A stretch of DNA of 11,529 bases from Vulcanimicrobiota bacterium. Its GTDB lineage: Bacteria; Vulcanimicrobiota; Vulcanimicrobiia; Vulcanimicrobiales; Vulcanimicrobiaceae. The position numbers were made by a program, and so were the translations under genes. The DNA lies in assembly GCA_027306845.1 (NCBI GenBank), contig DAHUYY010000036.1, positions 1 through 11,529 on the forward strand, read 5' to 3'. Under the pieces are notes generated by a model, which was not told the origin of the DNA, made no database searches, and was given only the letters and a program-made list of their open reading frames with translations. This document shows positions 1 to 8,160 of the stretch, piece after piece; position 1 is the stretch's first letter, and each line of letters begins with the position of its first letter.

Positions 1-1536
1 GCCGCCGAATCCGAGCGTGCAGCACTTCCCGGGGTTGATGCTGAGCGCTTGGAGGAAGAACGGATTGGGAGAACCGATCGCGCCCTTCCAGGAGAGATTA
101 TCCTCGAGCGTTTTCGTATCGACCAGCGGCGTGTTCGTCGCCTGTGCGGCGGCGAGAATACCGTTGTTGATGTTATCGTTGACGCTCTGTACCTGCGCGG
201 CCCACGCCGGCGTGAAGTAGTTCCCGCCGAGCCCGGTGCCTGCGCCGCTGGGATCGAGTTGCAGCGCGCCGGTGAGTGCGGCTGCGAGCGCCGTTGGGTT
301 GGCTAAGAGCGCCGGATCTGCTTTGATAACGCCGCCGAGCGTCTCGATGGTCGTGAGCATGCCGGTCTCGGTGAGGTAGCCCGGAGTGCTGGTCGTCGCG
401 CCCAAGCCGTAGGCGTTGGAGACGGCGACAACGAGGCTCTGCGCTTCGGGAAGCGTTATCGGGAGAGCCGGGCTCTGCGAGGTGGCGAAGAGCTCGATCG
501 TACATGCCGCGTTCGCTTGAATGTTGCAGACCGCTGGTTGCAGCGTCGGCGCAAGCTGGGCGGTGAGAACGGCGGGGTCTTGGACGGTGAAGAACTGCGG
601 AGCGACGAGGATGTCGGGGATATTCGCCACGACGACCTTCGCGCCCGAGGCCTTCAACTGGTTGATGATCGTGGTCATATCGCTCTGCACCTGAGCGACG
701 GTGGTATCGTCACCCTGCCATTGTCCGGCGCTGAACGCGTACTTGAGCAGATCGTTCGCACCGAGCCAGACCGTCGCAAGCGTCGGTTTGAGCGAGACCG
801 CCGCCGCGAGCGGCGTGAGCGACGAACCGAGATTGGTAAAGCCGTGAAGAACCGGCCAGAAATCCTGGCTCTCGCCGCCGACTACGCCCTGAATGCTCGC
901 CGGGATACCCGGAATCGCCGCGCAGCTCGGAACGAGCGGTTGATGCATCGCGATCTCTTCGTGAATCGTGAGCCCGGGGATGCCGAGATCCATCGGCGTT
1001 CCGCCGGGGTTCACCAGCGTCGTTGCGACCGTCGAGAGGTTGTACGCCGCTTGATCGTTCGCCTTACAGCCTGCTCCCGGCGCGGTGCCGTAGAGCGGAC
1101 CGAATTCGAGCCCGCCGGTAAGGGCAGGGTTCGCCGGGACGAGTTCGTTGCCGAATCCGGGGCCGGCAATGAGCGGCAGCGGGCTCGTCGGCCCGGCCAT
1201 TAACAGGGGGCTAAATGGTGTGCCGGTGAGCGCGGTTTGGCTCTGCTGGTAGAGCAGCGACCACCAACCGTTCTCTTGGCCGAAGGGCGCGGGTGCCCCG
1301 GCGTACGGGGTGCCGGTAAGGAGTGGGTTCGGAACGTTCGTCGCACCGAGCCAGCCGGCGGACTGGTAGCCGGCGGTGAGGCTGTCGCCGACGCCGACGA
1401 CGCGTGCGAGGACGTTCGGGGCCGCCGATGGTCCCGGGGCCGGAATCGTCGAGGAGCTGCTTCCGCCGCCGCCGCAGGCCGCGAGCGCGGCCATGGCGAC
1501 CAAGGCGAACGCGCGTTGGAGGTGCTTGATCTTCAT
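1..1536 (-). CDS. SGNH/GDSL-family hydrolase lipoprotein (3' end beyond window)
   Basis: Predicted envelope-anchored esterase or lipase of the SGNH/GDSL fold; the substrate is unknown. Reading the minus strand from ATG 1536 gives 512 residues without a stop, and the gene continues past the left edge. Residues 1-21 are a lipoprotein signal peptide (KIKH, a hydrophobic core, lipobox L-A-A-C with Cys21), followed by a Gly/Ser-rich linker. Block I is GVGDSLTAGY with nucleophile Ser52; block III is GAND at 259-262 (oxyanion Asn261). The C-terminal D-x-x-H block that supplies the catalytic His has not been reached, so it should lie just outside. ATG 1536 is preferred because AGGA sits 8 nt upstream; ATG 1545 is an in-frame alternative. 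It follows the β-barrel gene by 16 bp, which suggests an operon. The family call is firm; physiological role is inference. Confidence 0.88.
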   Translation of the reverse strand, partial: MKIKHLQRAFALVAMAALAACGGGGSSSSTIPAPGPSAAPNVLARVVGVGDSLTAGYQSAGWLGATNVPNPLLTGTPYAGAPAPFGQENGWWSLLYQQSQTALTGTPFSPLLMAGPTSPLPLIAGPGFGNELVPANPALTGGLEFGPLYGTAPGAGCKANDQAAYNLSTVATTLVNPGGTPMDLGIPGLTIHEEIAMHQPLVPSCAAIPGIPASIQGVVGGESQDFWPVLHGFTNLGSSLTPLAAAVSLKPTLATVWLGANDLLKYAFSAGQWQGDDTTVAQVQSDMTTIINQLKASGAKVVVANIPDILVAPQFFTVQDPAVLTAQLAPTLQPAVCNIQANAACTIELFATSQSPALPITLPEAQSLVVAVSNAYGLGATTSTPGYLTETGMLTTIETLGGVIKADPALLANPTALAAALTGALQLDPSGAGTGLGGNYFTPAWAAQVQSVNDNINNGILAAAQATNTPLVDTKTLEDNLSWKGAIGSPNPFFLQALSINPGKCCTLGFGG

Positions 1537-1552
1537 CGTTCTCATCCTTGCC

Positions 1553-2746
1553 TTAGAACTGAATCACGCTCGGCGAACCGATGCCGAACTGAATCTGAAT
1601 TTGAGTGGCTTTGAGTCCGCCGATGACCGGCGCGCATTGCGTGACCGAAGCGCAGGAGATCGCCGAGACGCCGTACGGGGTCTCGTTCGAGGGCCCGCCG
1701 CTATTGAGCTGGAGCTGAACGAACGTGTCTTTCGTCAAGCGACGCGAGACGCCGAGGAAATACGCAAACAGATGCTGTGCGTAGGGATCGGTCGGAAGAT
1801 AGTCGCGCGAGCTTTGCGGCTCGAAGAAAAACTTCGTCTTGGAATTGGGAGTATATTCGAGGTAGAGAATCTGATAGAGCTGCGCTTTGTTGACGCCGTT
1901 GATGCCGTTGGGATGGTTGAGCCAGCCCGGCGCAACGGTGAACGTGCCGAACATCTTCGGCGTCTTGAGGAACGGCACCGTAACGGCGAGCGACCAGACC
2001 TGTGCGGTACGCGTCTTCGTGTTGAAGAAGAGCGGACCGTCGGGCGGATTCACGGCGAAGGGAACGGTGTCGTCGTTCTGCGTCGAGGCGCCGATCTTCG
2101 ACCAGCGCGAAACATAGGTCGGGGTCACGACGATCGGGAGCACCCGTCCGTTGTTAAACTTAATCGAGAAGAGCTTCTCGTAGTTGAAGAAGAGGAACGT
2201 GTCCTTCGTGGTGACGTTGATGTTTTGCGGCGTACAGCCGTTGGCCGGCGTGTTATTGAGGTTCACGCAGCCGATCGGATTGGCGAAACCCTGTAAATAG
2301 AGCGGTACGGTTCCGCTATTGAAACCGTACGGATAATGCTGGAGCTGGTACATCGAGACCATGAAGCGGCTGGTGGGGTTGAACCCGTAGCCGGCAACGA
2401 GATCGACGCCGCCGGGCAGCCATTGACCTTTTGCGGTTCCAATGTTGCCGTAGGGGAACGCCATCGATGCATCGGCGGTATAGGTGAAGCCGGTCGGCAG
2501 GCCCTGTTGGACCTTCGCACCGCCGACGGGGTGCTGTTCGACGGGGGGGACCTGAGCGACCGTTCGTTTGCCGACGGCGCTCTTCGCTTTCGGCGACTTC
2601 ATGGCGTTCTTGATGGCGGTATTCGCGCCACCGACCACGTTGGTCGCAAAAGCTTCGCTCGTTGTAGCGGCGGCGGGTGCCGCCGAGAGCCCTAGCGCGA
2701 TGAGGGCCGCGCCTGCGGCAATCGCGCGAAGAGAAAGTTTGTGCAT
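1553..2746 (-). CDS. Putative outer-membrane β-barrel protein of unknown family
   Basis: A 397-residue secreted protein that I cannot assign to a named family. The start is an N-terminal Sec signal (MHKLSLRAIAAG, then an Ala/Leu core and an A-A-A type cleavage region near residue 27). A low-complexity, Lys/Ala/Val-rich stretch of about 45 residues follows. The rest is rich in alternating hydrophobic and polar segments with many aromatics (for example TFVQLQLNSGG, KFFFEPQ) and ends in S-V-I-Q-F; a C-terminal Phe is the typical barrel-assembly signal of outer-membrane proteins. Two cysteine pairs (CX10C near the middle, CX5C near the C-terminus) could form disulfides in surface loops. ATG 2746 is chosen because GGAG lies 6 nt upstream; TTG 2758 and ATG 2752 are in frame but poorly spaced. 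A transport or porin role is inferred from the barrel signs and from the downstream GDSL lipoprotein. Confidence 0.75.
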   Translation of the reverse strand: MHKLSLRAIAAGAALIALGLSAAPAAATTSEAFATNVVGGANTAIKNAMKSPKAKSAVGKRTVAQVPPVEQHPVGGAKVQQGLPTGFTYTADASMAFPYGNIGTAKGQWLPGGVDLVAGYGFNPTSRFMVSMYQLQHYPYGFNSGTVPLYLQGFANPIGCVNLNNTPANGCTPQNINVTTKDTFLFFNYEKLFSIKFNNGRVLPIVVTPTYVSRWSKIGASTQNDDTVPFAVNPPDGPLFFNTKTRTAQVWSLAVTVPFLKTPKMFGTFTVAPGWLNHPNGINGVNKAQLYQILYLEYTPNSKTKFFFEPQSSRDYLPTDPYAQHLFAYFLGVSRRLTKDTFVQLQLNSGGPSNETPYGVSAISCASVTQCAPVIGGLKATQIQIQFGIGSPSVIQF

Positions 2747-2834
2747 TCGCATCTCCAAGTCGGGAGCCCGGCGGAAAACGGAAAAGCGTCCCCCGGTTGG
2801 AGGGGTACGTTGCGCTAAATGGCCCGCTTTCCCT

Positions 2835-2850
2835 GGCGCCGACGGGCGCC
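2835..2850 (-). terminator. Hairpin after the RND gene, possible terminator
   Basis: A perfect 6-bp GGCGCC/GGCGCC stem with a 4-nt loop starts 6 nt past the stop of the RND transporter gene. It has no T-run on the minus strand (AGGGAAAG follows), so it is not a classical intrinsic terminator. It may only slow transcription or protect the 3' end. The following barrel gene starts about 90 nt further on. Confidence 0.3.
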
Positions 2851-2856
2851 TTAACC

Positions 2857-5800
2857 CTACGGAGGCGTCGAATTTTCCCCGGGTTCTAGGCCCGCGGCCG
2901 TGCCATGCGTCTCGACGAAGGGACGCCCGAAGACTCGCTCCTCGAAGCTCTTAATGACGACGTAGAGCACCGGAGTCACCATGAGGTTCAGAAACGTCGA
3001 GAGCAGCATGCCGCCGAAAACGACGGTGCCGATCGATTGGCGCGCCGCGCTGCCGGCGCCGGTGGCGAAGACGAGCGGGGTCGCACCGAGAATGAAGGCG
3101 ATCGAGGTCATCAAAATCGGACGGAGGCGCGTCTGTGCGCCGCGGAGCGCCGCGGTGGTAATATCGGCGCCGGCTCGCAACTGTTGGTTCGCGAACTCGA
3201 CGATCAGAATCGCGTTTTTGCTCGCCAAACCGACGAGCATAACGTAACCGACCTGCACGTAGACGTTCTGCGCCATGCCGAGGAACGGAATGAAGTTGCG
3301 CAACCCGATGAGGGCGAGCGCCCCGAAGAGGGCGGCCGGGACGGCGAGCAGCACGATCAGCGGGTCGATCCAGTTTTCGTAGAGCGCGGCGAGCACCAGG
3401 AAGACGAAGATGATGCCGAGAGTGAATAGAACGATTGTTTGCGTGCCCGCGTGGATCTCTTCGAGCGAGATGCCGCTCCATTCATAACTGACGCCCGGCG
3501 GGGCGACGCGTTTGAATATCTGCTCCATCGCCGCGATCGCTTCGCCCGAACTATGCCCGCTCGCGGCCTGCCCGGTGATCTCGATGTTGCGGTAGAGATT
3601 GTAATGGTCGATCACGGGAGCGGCGAGAACGCGATGCACGCTCACGAGCTCCGGCAGCGGGATCATTCCGCCGCTCGCCGAGCGCGTGTAGAGGCTCTGG
3701 AGCGAGCTGATGCGGTCGCGATACTGCTCGTCGCCCTGGACGTAGACGCGATAGGACTGATTGAGATAGGTGAAATCGTTCACGTAGGCGCCACCGAGCA
3801 TGACGCCGAGCGTCGCGTAGAGATCGCTCAACGGAACGCCTAAGGAGATCGCCTTCTGCCGGTCGACGCTCGCGTCGAGTTGCGGCGAATTAATCGCGAA
3901 TTGCGTCCGAACTTGGGCGAGACGAGGATCTTTCGCCGCCGCCGCAAGTATCTTCTTCGCGACGTCGTCGAGCTGCCGGAGCGTCAGGGTTCCGTTGTTT
4001 TCAAGTTCGAATTGGAAGCCCGATGTCGTTCCTACGCCGCTGATCGCGGGCGGGTTAAAGACCAGAACCTGCGCTTGTGCGAACGAGAAGAAATGATAAA
4101 AATATTTGAAAGCGAGAAAGCCCGCCGAATTGAACGGGCCATTGCGCTGATTCCACGGTTTGAGCCGCACGAACATAATGCCGCGGTTCGGTGTCGAACC
4201 GCCGAAACTAAACCCGCCGATATTGAAGACGTGCTCGACCTGCGGCTGAGAGAGCAGATATTTTTCTACCTGCACCGCAACGGCATGCTCGCCGGCAAGC
4301 GAGGTGCCCTCCGGGGCTTGAATGAGGCAAATAAGATATCCCTGGTCTTCTTGGGGAATGAAGCCCGAGGGGATTACCTTAAAGAGTACGACGACGAGGA
4401 CGAGCGTGACGGCAAATGCGGCCAAGACGCGCCCGCGAACCTTCAGTAAGCGCGGCAACGTGCGCGCGTAAGAGCCGCGAAAACGTTCGAGCCTTCGGTT
4501 AAACCAAGTGAAGAGGCCGAAGCGCGGCGGCCGATCGCCGAGGTGCAAAAATTTTACCGCCAGCGGAGGGGCCAGCGTTAGCGAGGCAAAGAGCGAGATC
4601 GAGATCGACCCGACGATGGTGAGCGCAAATTGTTTGTAGAGCAGTCCGGTCGTTCCCGGAAAGAACGCGACCGGAATAAAAACCGCGAGCAGCACGAGCG
4701 AGGAGGCGACGACCGCGCCTTGGATCTCTTCCATCGCCTCGGCGGCTCCGGCGAGAATGCCGGTCCCGCGTAATTTCACGATGCGTTCGATGTTTTCGAT
4801 GACGACGATCGCGTCATCGACGACCAGGCCGGTAGCGAGCGTGATACCAAAGAGCGTAATCGTATTGATCGAAAAACCGAAAAGCTTCATGATCGCGAAC
4901 GTGCCGATCAACGAAACCGGAATCGTAATCGCCGGGATTAAGGTCGCACGTCCGTTCTGCAGGAACAGGTAGATCACGGCGATCACGAGCAGGATCGAAA
5001 TGAGCAGCGTAATCAGAACGTCTTTAATCGATTCTTTCACGAACGCCGTCGAGCTAAACGCCACTTGGTAATGAACGCCGGCCGGGAATTTTTTCTCGAG
5101 TTTGTTCATTTCGGCGATGACGGCGCTCGAAACGGTCAGCGCGTTTGCCGACGGATACTGTTGCACGCCCATGCCGACGACATTTTGGTGGCCGTCGAAG
5201 CGCAGGAAGCTGCTGTAATCTTCGGCTCCGAGATCGACGCGCGCGACATCCCCAAGGCGGGTGATACCGCCGTTGGGATCGGAGCGCAAAATAATATCGC
5301 GAAACTGCTGCGGAGTGGTGAGGCGCCCGCGAACGCTCACGACGTAGGTGTAGGGTTGATGGGCGGGTTGCGGCGGCGCACCGATGCTGCCGCCTGAGAC
5401 GGCGGCGTTCTGCTCCTGAATCGCAGAGAGAACGTCGGTAACGGTAAGCCCGCGCGCCGCGAGTTCGTGGGGATCGAGCCAGATCCGCATCGCGTAGAGA
5501 CGCTCGCCGAAAATGTTGACGTTGCTGACGCCGGGAATGCGTTTGAGATCGTTGACGATATTGAGAGCGGCGTAATTGCTGAGGAAGAGCGTATCGTATT
5601 TCTGCGTATTCGAGATCAGCGACATGCCCATCACGAACGAACCCGCGTTCTTGCTCACCGTGACGCCCGATTGAGTGACGGTGCCGGGCAGGCGACCGAA
5701 TGCGCTCTGAATCGCGTTCTGCACGTCGGCGGCAGCGATATCGAGATCGGTGCCGAGGTGGAAGGTACAGGTGATCGACGAGGAGCCCTGCGCGCTCACC

Positions 5801-6039
5801 GATGAAATGTAGTTGAGCCCCTGGACGCCGTTGACGGCTTGTTCCAGGGGAATCGTCACCGCCGATTCTACGGTCTTCGGATCGGCGCCAAGATAGAACG
5901 CCGAGATTGAAACGACCGGCGGATTGATCTGCGGGTACTGGGCGACCGGAAGCGTCGGAATTGCGACCAAACCCGCTATCGTAATGATAAGCGCGAAGAC
6001 GGTTGCGAAGATCGGGCGATTGAGAAAGAACTTGGTCAC
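2857..6039 (-). CDS. HAE1-family RND efflux transporter, inner-membrane subunit (AcrB/MexB-like)
   Basis: Proton-driven multidrug or hydrophobic-compound exporter of the inner membrane, 1060 residues, full length for the family. Visible hallmarks in order: TM1 near residues 10-28; the PAQYP-like segment VAQYPQINPP at 32-41; TM4 motif GLVVDDAIVVIENIER with the proton-relay Asp408 and Asp409; a second periplasmic half opening with SGFIPQEDQGYL at 558-569; TTSGFQFELENNG at 671-683; TM10 motif GLASKNAILIVEFA with the relay Lys941; and ARQSIGTVVFGGM at 999-1011. All three charged residues of the proton relay are present, so it should be active. The start is GTG, whose first bases form GTGA with the lipA stop, implying translational coupling. 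No membrane-fusion protein or TolC-type channel gene is adjacent, which is unusual for HAE1 pumps. Substrate cannot be told from sequence. Confidence 0.97.
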   Translation of the reverse strand: MTKFFLNRPIFATVFALIITIAGLVAIPTLPVAQYPQINPPVVSISAFYLGADPKTVESAVTIPLEQAVNGVQGLNYISSVSAQGSSSITCTFHLGTDLDIAAADVQNAIQSAFGRLPGTVTQSGVTVSKNAGSFVMGMSLISNTQKYDTLFLSNYAALNIVNDLKRIPGVSNVNIFGERLYAMRIWLDPHELAARGLTVTDVLSAIQEQNAAVSGGSIGAPPQPAHQPYTYVVSVRGRLTTPQQFRDIILRSDPNGGITRLGDVARVDLGAEDYSSFLRFDGHQNVVGMGVQQYPSANALTVSSAVIAEMNKLEKKFPAGVHYQVAFSSTAFVKESIKDVLITLLISILLVIAVIYLFLQNGRATLIPAITIPVSLIGTFAIMKLFGFSINTITLFGITLATGLVVDDAIVVIENIERIVKLRGTGILAGAAEAMEEIQGAVVASSLVLLAVFIPVAFFPGTTGLLYKQFALTIVGSISISLFASLTLAPPLAVKFLHLGDRPPRFGLFTWFNRRLERFRGSYARTLPRLLKVRGRVLAAFAVTLVLVVVLFKVIPSGFIPQEDQGYLICLIQAPEGTSLAGEHAVAVQVEKYLLSQPQVEHVFNIGGFSFGGSTPNRGIMFVRLKPWNQRNGPFNSAGFLAFKYFYHFFSFAQAQVLVFNPPAISGVGTTSGFQFELENNGTLTLRQLDDVAKKILAAAAKDPRLAQVRTQFAINSPQLDASVDRQKAISLGVPLSDLYATLGVMLGGAYVNDFTYLNQSYRVYVQGDEQYRDRISSLQSLYTRSASGGMIPLPELVSVHRVLAAPVIDHYNLYRNIEITGQAASGHSSGEAIAAMEQIFKRVAPPGVSYEWSGISLEEIHAGTQTIVLFTLGIIFVFLVLAALYENWIDPLIVLLAVPAALFGALALIGLRNFIPFLGMAQNVYVQVGYVMLVGLASKNAILIVEFANQQLRAGADITTAALRGAQTRLRPILMTSIAFILGATPLVFATGAGSAARQSIGTVVFGGMLLSTFLNLMVTPVLYVVIKSFEERVFGRPFVETHGTAAGLEPGENSTPP

Positions 6040-6938
6040 GCCGAGAATGCCTGCTCTGCGTGGTAGGAAGACCGCGAGAGTGGGCTGCTCACGACTTGGT
6101 GAAATCCTTTCGAACGGGCGAGTGCTCCGAGTTCGGCGAAGCGCTGCGGTGTGATGAACTCAAGTACCGGAAGATGTTTTTTGCTCGGTTGAAGATACTG
6201 TCCCATGGTGAAGATATCGACGCCTGCGGCGCGGGCATCTTCCATCGTCGCTTCGACTTCTTCGACGCTCTCCCCGAGGCCGAGCATGAGCGACGTTTTC
6301 GTATAGCGGCAGGACGAGCGATCCTTGGCGTGACGAAGAATCGCTAACGAGCGGTCGTAGGTCGCGCGTTTGTCGCGAACGTGCGGGGTGAGCCGACGCA
6401 CCGTCTCGAGATTGTGTGCAAAGACGTCGGGGCGTGCATCGAGCACGATCTCCAGCGCGGTGAGTTCGCCGCGATAATCGCCGCTGAGAATCTCGACGCG
6501 CGAACCCGGGACGCGTTCGTGAATCGCACGGACGGTATTTGCGAAAATAAGCGCCCCGCCATCGGCGAGATCGTCGCGGTCGACTGCGGTGAGCACGAGG
6601 TACTTCCACCCCAGGTCGGCGACTGCATCGGCAACGCGCGTCGGCTCGAGCCAATCGACGATCCCGCGCGGATTTCCGGTTTTAACGTTACAGAAGCGAC
6701 AGCCGCGGGTGCAGGTGTCGCCAAGGATCATAATCGTCGCGGTGCCTGCGCCCCAACACTCGGCAAGGTTCGGGCAGGCGGCCTCTTTGCAGACGGTATT
6801 GAGGGTGAGCCCGGAGACCTTCGCCTTGACGCGCTCGTAATCGTCACCATGGGGCAGGCTGACGCGAAGCCAATCGGGCTTGCGTGCGTATCGTACTCCC
6901 TCTGGGGGAGTACCGGTGAGATCGATCTCAGTGGCCAT
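6036..6938 (-). CDS. lipA: Lipoyl synthase (radical SAM)
   Basis: Inserts two sulfur atoms at C6 and C8 of protein-bound octanoyl groups, the last step of lipoate assembly on 2-oxoacid dehydrogenase E2 subunits and GcvH. The 300-residue protein has the auxiliary cluster motif CX4CX5C (Cys50, Cys55, Cys61), the radical-SAM motif CTRGCRFC (Cys76, Cys80, Cys83), the TAVDRDDLADGG segment at 117-128, HNLETV at 175-180, and the C-terminal RSSYHA at 289-294 that supplies the serine ligand of the auxiliary cluster. Length and motifs are complete. ATG 6938 is chosen because it begins the family-typical N-terminus shortly before RKPDWLR; upstream codons in this frame run antisense through the preceding gene. 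No strong ribosome-binding site is seen. It lies 64 bp after the TPR/ATP-grasp gene and overlaps the RND gene by 4 bp; lipB and lpdA are about 2-3 kb away on the same strand. Confidence 0.97.
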   Translation of the reverse strand: MATEIDLTGTPPEGVRYARKPDWLRVSLPHGDDYERVKAKVSGLTLNTVCKEAACPNLAECWGAGTATIMILGDTCTRGCRFCNVKTGNPRGIVDWLEPTRVADAVADLGWKYLVLTAVDRDDLADGGALIFANTVRAIHERVPGSRVEILSGDYRGELTALEIVLDARPDVFAHNLETVRRLTPHVRDKRATYDRSLAILRHAKDRSSCRYTKTSLMLGLGESVEEVEATMEDARAAGVDIFTMGQYLQPSKKHLPVLEFITPQRFAELGALARSKGFHQVVSSPLSRSSYHAEQAFSA

Positions 6939-6961
6939 AACGTCGCAAATTCTAACATCCC

Positions 6962-6983
6962 GCAGCCGCCGAAGGCTGCAGCC
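6962..6983. promoter_or_regulatory. Inverted repeat in the lipA upstream region
   Basis: GCAGCC (6962-6967) and GGCTGC (6974-6979) form a 6-bp stem with a 6-nt loop, and the right arm is also part of a 10-bp palindrome GGCTGCAGCC (6974-6983). It fills the short gap between the stop of the TPR/ATP-grasp gene and the lipA start, ending 23 nt before that ATG. It could be a weak terminator or processing site for the upstream gene, an operator, or a leader hairpin for lipA. There is no T-run directly after the stem. Confidence 0.35.
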
Positions 6984-7002
6984 TAAACCTAATGCGAGAA
7001 GC

Positions 7003-8160
7003 TTATCGAGCGCTGGGAGCGAGAAGGCTGCGAAGGAGGGCGACGGTCGCCTGACGGGCGCGCTCGCTCGCTTTGCCGGGAAGCATCGTGGCGTTGGCTT
7101 CGAAGAGCACGAGATTCCCCTCGCCGTCGAGGCCAAAATCCGCGCCGGCGTACTGGAGGCCAAGCTCGCGTCCGACGCTTTCGAGCGCCGCGAACGCCCG
7201 CTCGCCGAGCCGTTCGCGGGGCTGTCGGCGGAATTGGCGGTCGAGCGCGCGCCCCAATTCGCTGCCGGCGAGATCGGCGCCGTCGTAATGCACCTTCCAC
7301 GAAGTCGAGAGCGCCGCGTGAACCGGAACGATTTCATCGCCGATAAAAAGTGCGCGATATTTGCAATAGTAACCGCGCTCGTCGCGGGTATCGATGAATT
7401 CGACGGCATAGAGCTCCTCACCGGGAAGAGCGGCAAGCGCGGCAATGAGCTCGCCTGCGTCGGCGACAAGAATGAAGAATCGTCCGTTGTGGAAGCCTGG
7501 TGCGCGCACCAAAAACGGATAGGAGATGCCGGCAGCGGCGAGCGCTATACTCGCTTGGCCGGCGCGTAGCCGGTCGCGTTCGATGCGCACGATGCGCGGA
7601 ACGCGCAGTGCGGGGCGCCCGCGAAGGCGCGCGGCATTACGGTCGCGGCGCGTCTTCGCCACCGCAGCCGGGTGGTTTACCAAAGGCGCATCGCTGCGCG
7701 CAACGATCTTCTCCGCTATCGCAAGCGCATTTTCAGCGGCATCGGCGTCGCCGATCGCGTTGAAGAGGATATCGTGTTTGGGAAACTCCACATCGACCGG
7801 TATCGCATCGACGTGTGCTAACGTGATCGCGAAGATATCGTTTGGAAGGAGCGGTTCGAGATCGATGTTTGCGTTTTCGGTTGCAAGGAGCACGAAAACG
7901 CGGATCGCCGGCTCGGTGCCGCGAAACGGAATCGTTCGCATCGGTGCGAGTTTGATTGCATTGCGGCGGTGGCGTTCCGCCGCATCATCGTCGCCGAGTC
8001 GTTGGTAGCCTTGCGCCAACCCGAGATGGATTTGCAGTTCGAACGGATCGATTGCGAGCGCGCTTTCGTAGGCGTCGACGGCGGCGCGCACATCACCGGC
8101 CGCGAGCAGTGTATGCCCGCGGTTGACCAGTGCGACGACCTCGGCTCTGCGCGCGTTCAC
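7003..8160 (-). CDS. TPR plus ATP-grasp-like domain protein, function unknown
   Basis: A 385-residue cytoplasmic protein (no signal peptide or membrane segment). Residues 8-74 look like two tetratricopeptide repeats (for example NRGHTLLAAGDVRAAVDAYE, ALAIDPFELQ, LGLAQGYQRLGD). After this come a Rossmann-like strand set (RVFVLLA, LPNDIFAITLAHVD) and a C-terminal half resembling an ATP-grasp ligase: YPFLVRAPGFHNGRFF at 214-229, AVEFID at 252-257, KYRALFIGDEIVP at 267-279, and GADFGLDGEGNLVLFEANATM at 339-359, where Asp341, Glu354 and Asn356 fit the usual metal-binding D...ExN pattern. TPR proteins with a RimK-like C-terminus are known as uncharacterised genes; the acceptor is unknown. The start is GTG 8160, with no clear ribosome-binding site. 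It precedes lipA by 64 bp on the same strand and is divergent from the SCO gene. The ATP-grasp assignment is by motif reading only. Confidence 0.72.
   Translation of the reverse strand: MNARRAEVVALVNRGHTLLAAGDVRAAVDAYESALAIDPFELQIHLGLAQGYQRLGDDDAAERHRRNAIKLAPMRTIPFRGTEPAIRVFVLLATENANIDLEPLLPNDIFAITLAHVDAIPVDVEFPKHDILFNAIGDADAAENALAIAEKIVARSDAPLVNHPAAVAKTRRDRNAARLRGRPALRVPRIVRIERDRLRAGQASIALAAAGISYPFLVRAPGFHNGRFFILVADAGELIAALAALPGEELYAVEFIDTRDERGYYCKYRALFIGDEIVPVHAALSTSWKVHYDGADLAGSELGRALDRQFRRQPRERLGERAFAALESVGRELGLQYAGADFGLDGEGNLVLFEANATMLPGKASERARQATVALLRSLLAPSAR

Noticed and set aside
517..2296. Long plus-strand open frames (228, 125 and 306 codons) opposite the GDSL and barrel genes
   Set aside because: They are Arg/Glu-rich antisense shadows; the minus-strand readings give signal peptides, a lipobox and GDSL motifs.
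2791..2805. CCCC/GGGG short inverted repeat between the RND and barrel genes
   Set aside because: A 4-bp stem of a single base type in GC-rich DNA is expected by chance.
6939..7469. N-terminal extension of lipA up to 7469
   Set aside because: These codons overlap the TPR/ATP-grasp gene in another frame and look like low-complexity Ser/Arg/Pro shadow sequence; the family N-terminus fits ATG 6938.
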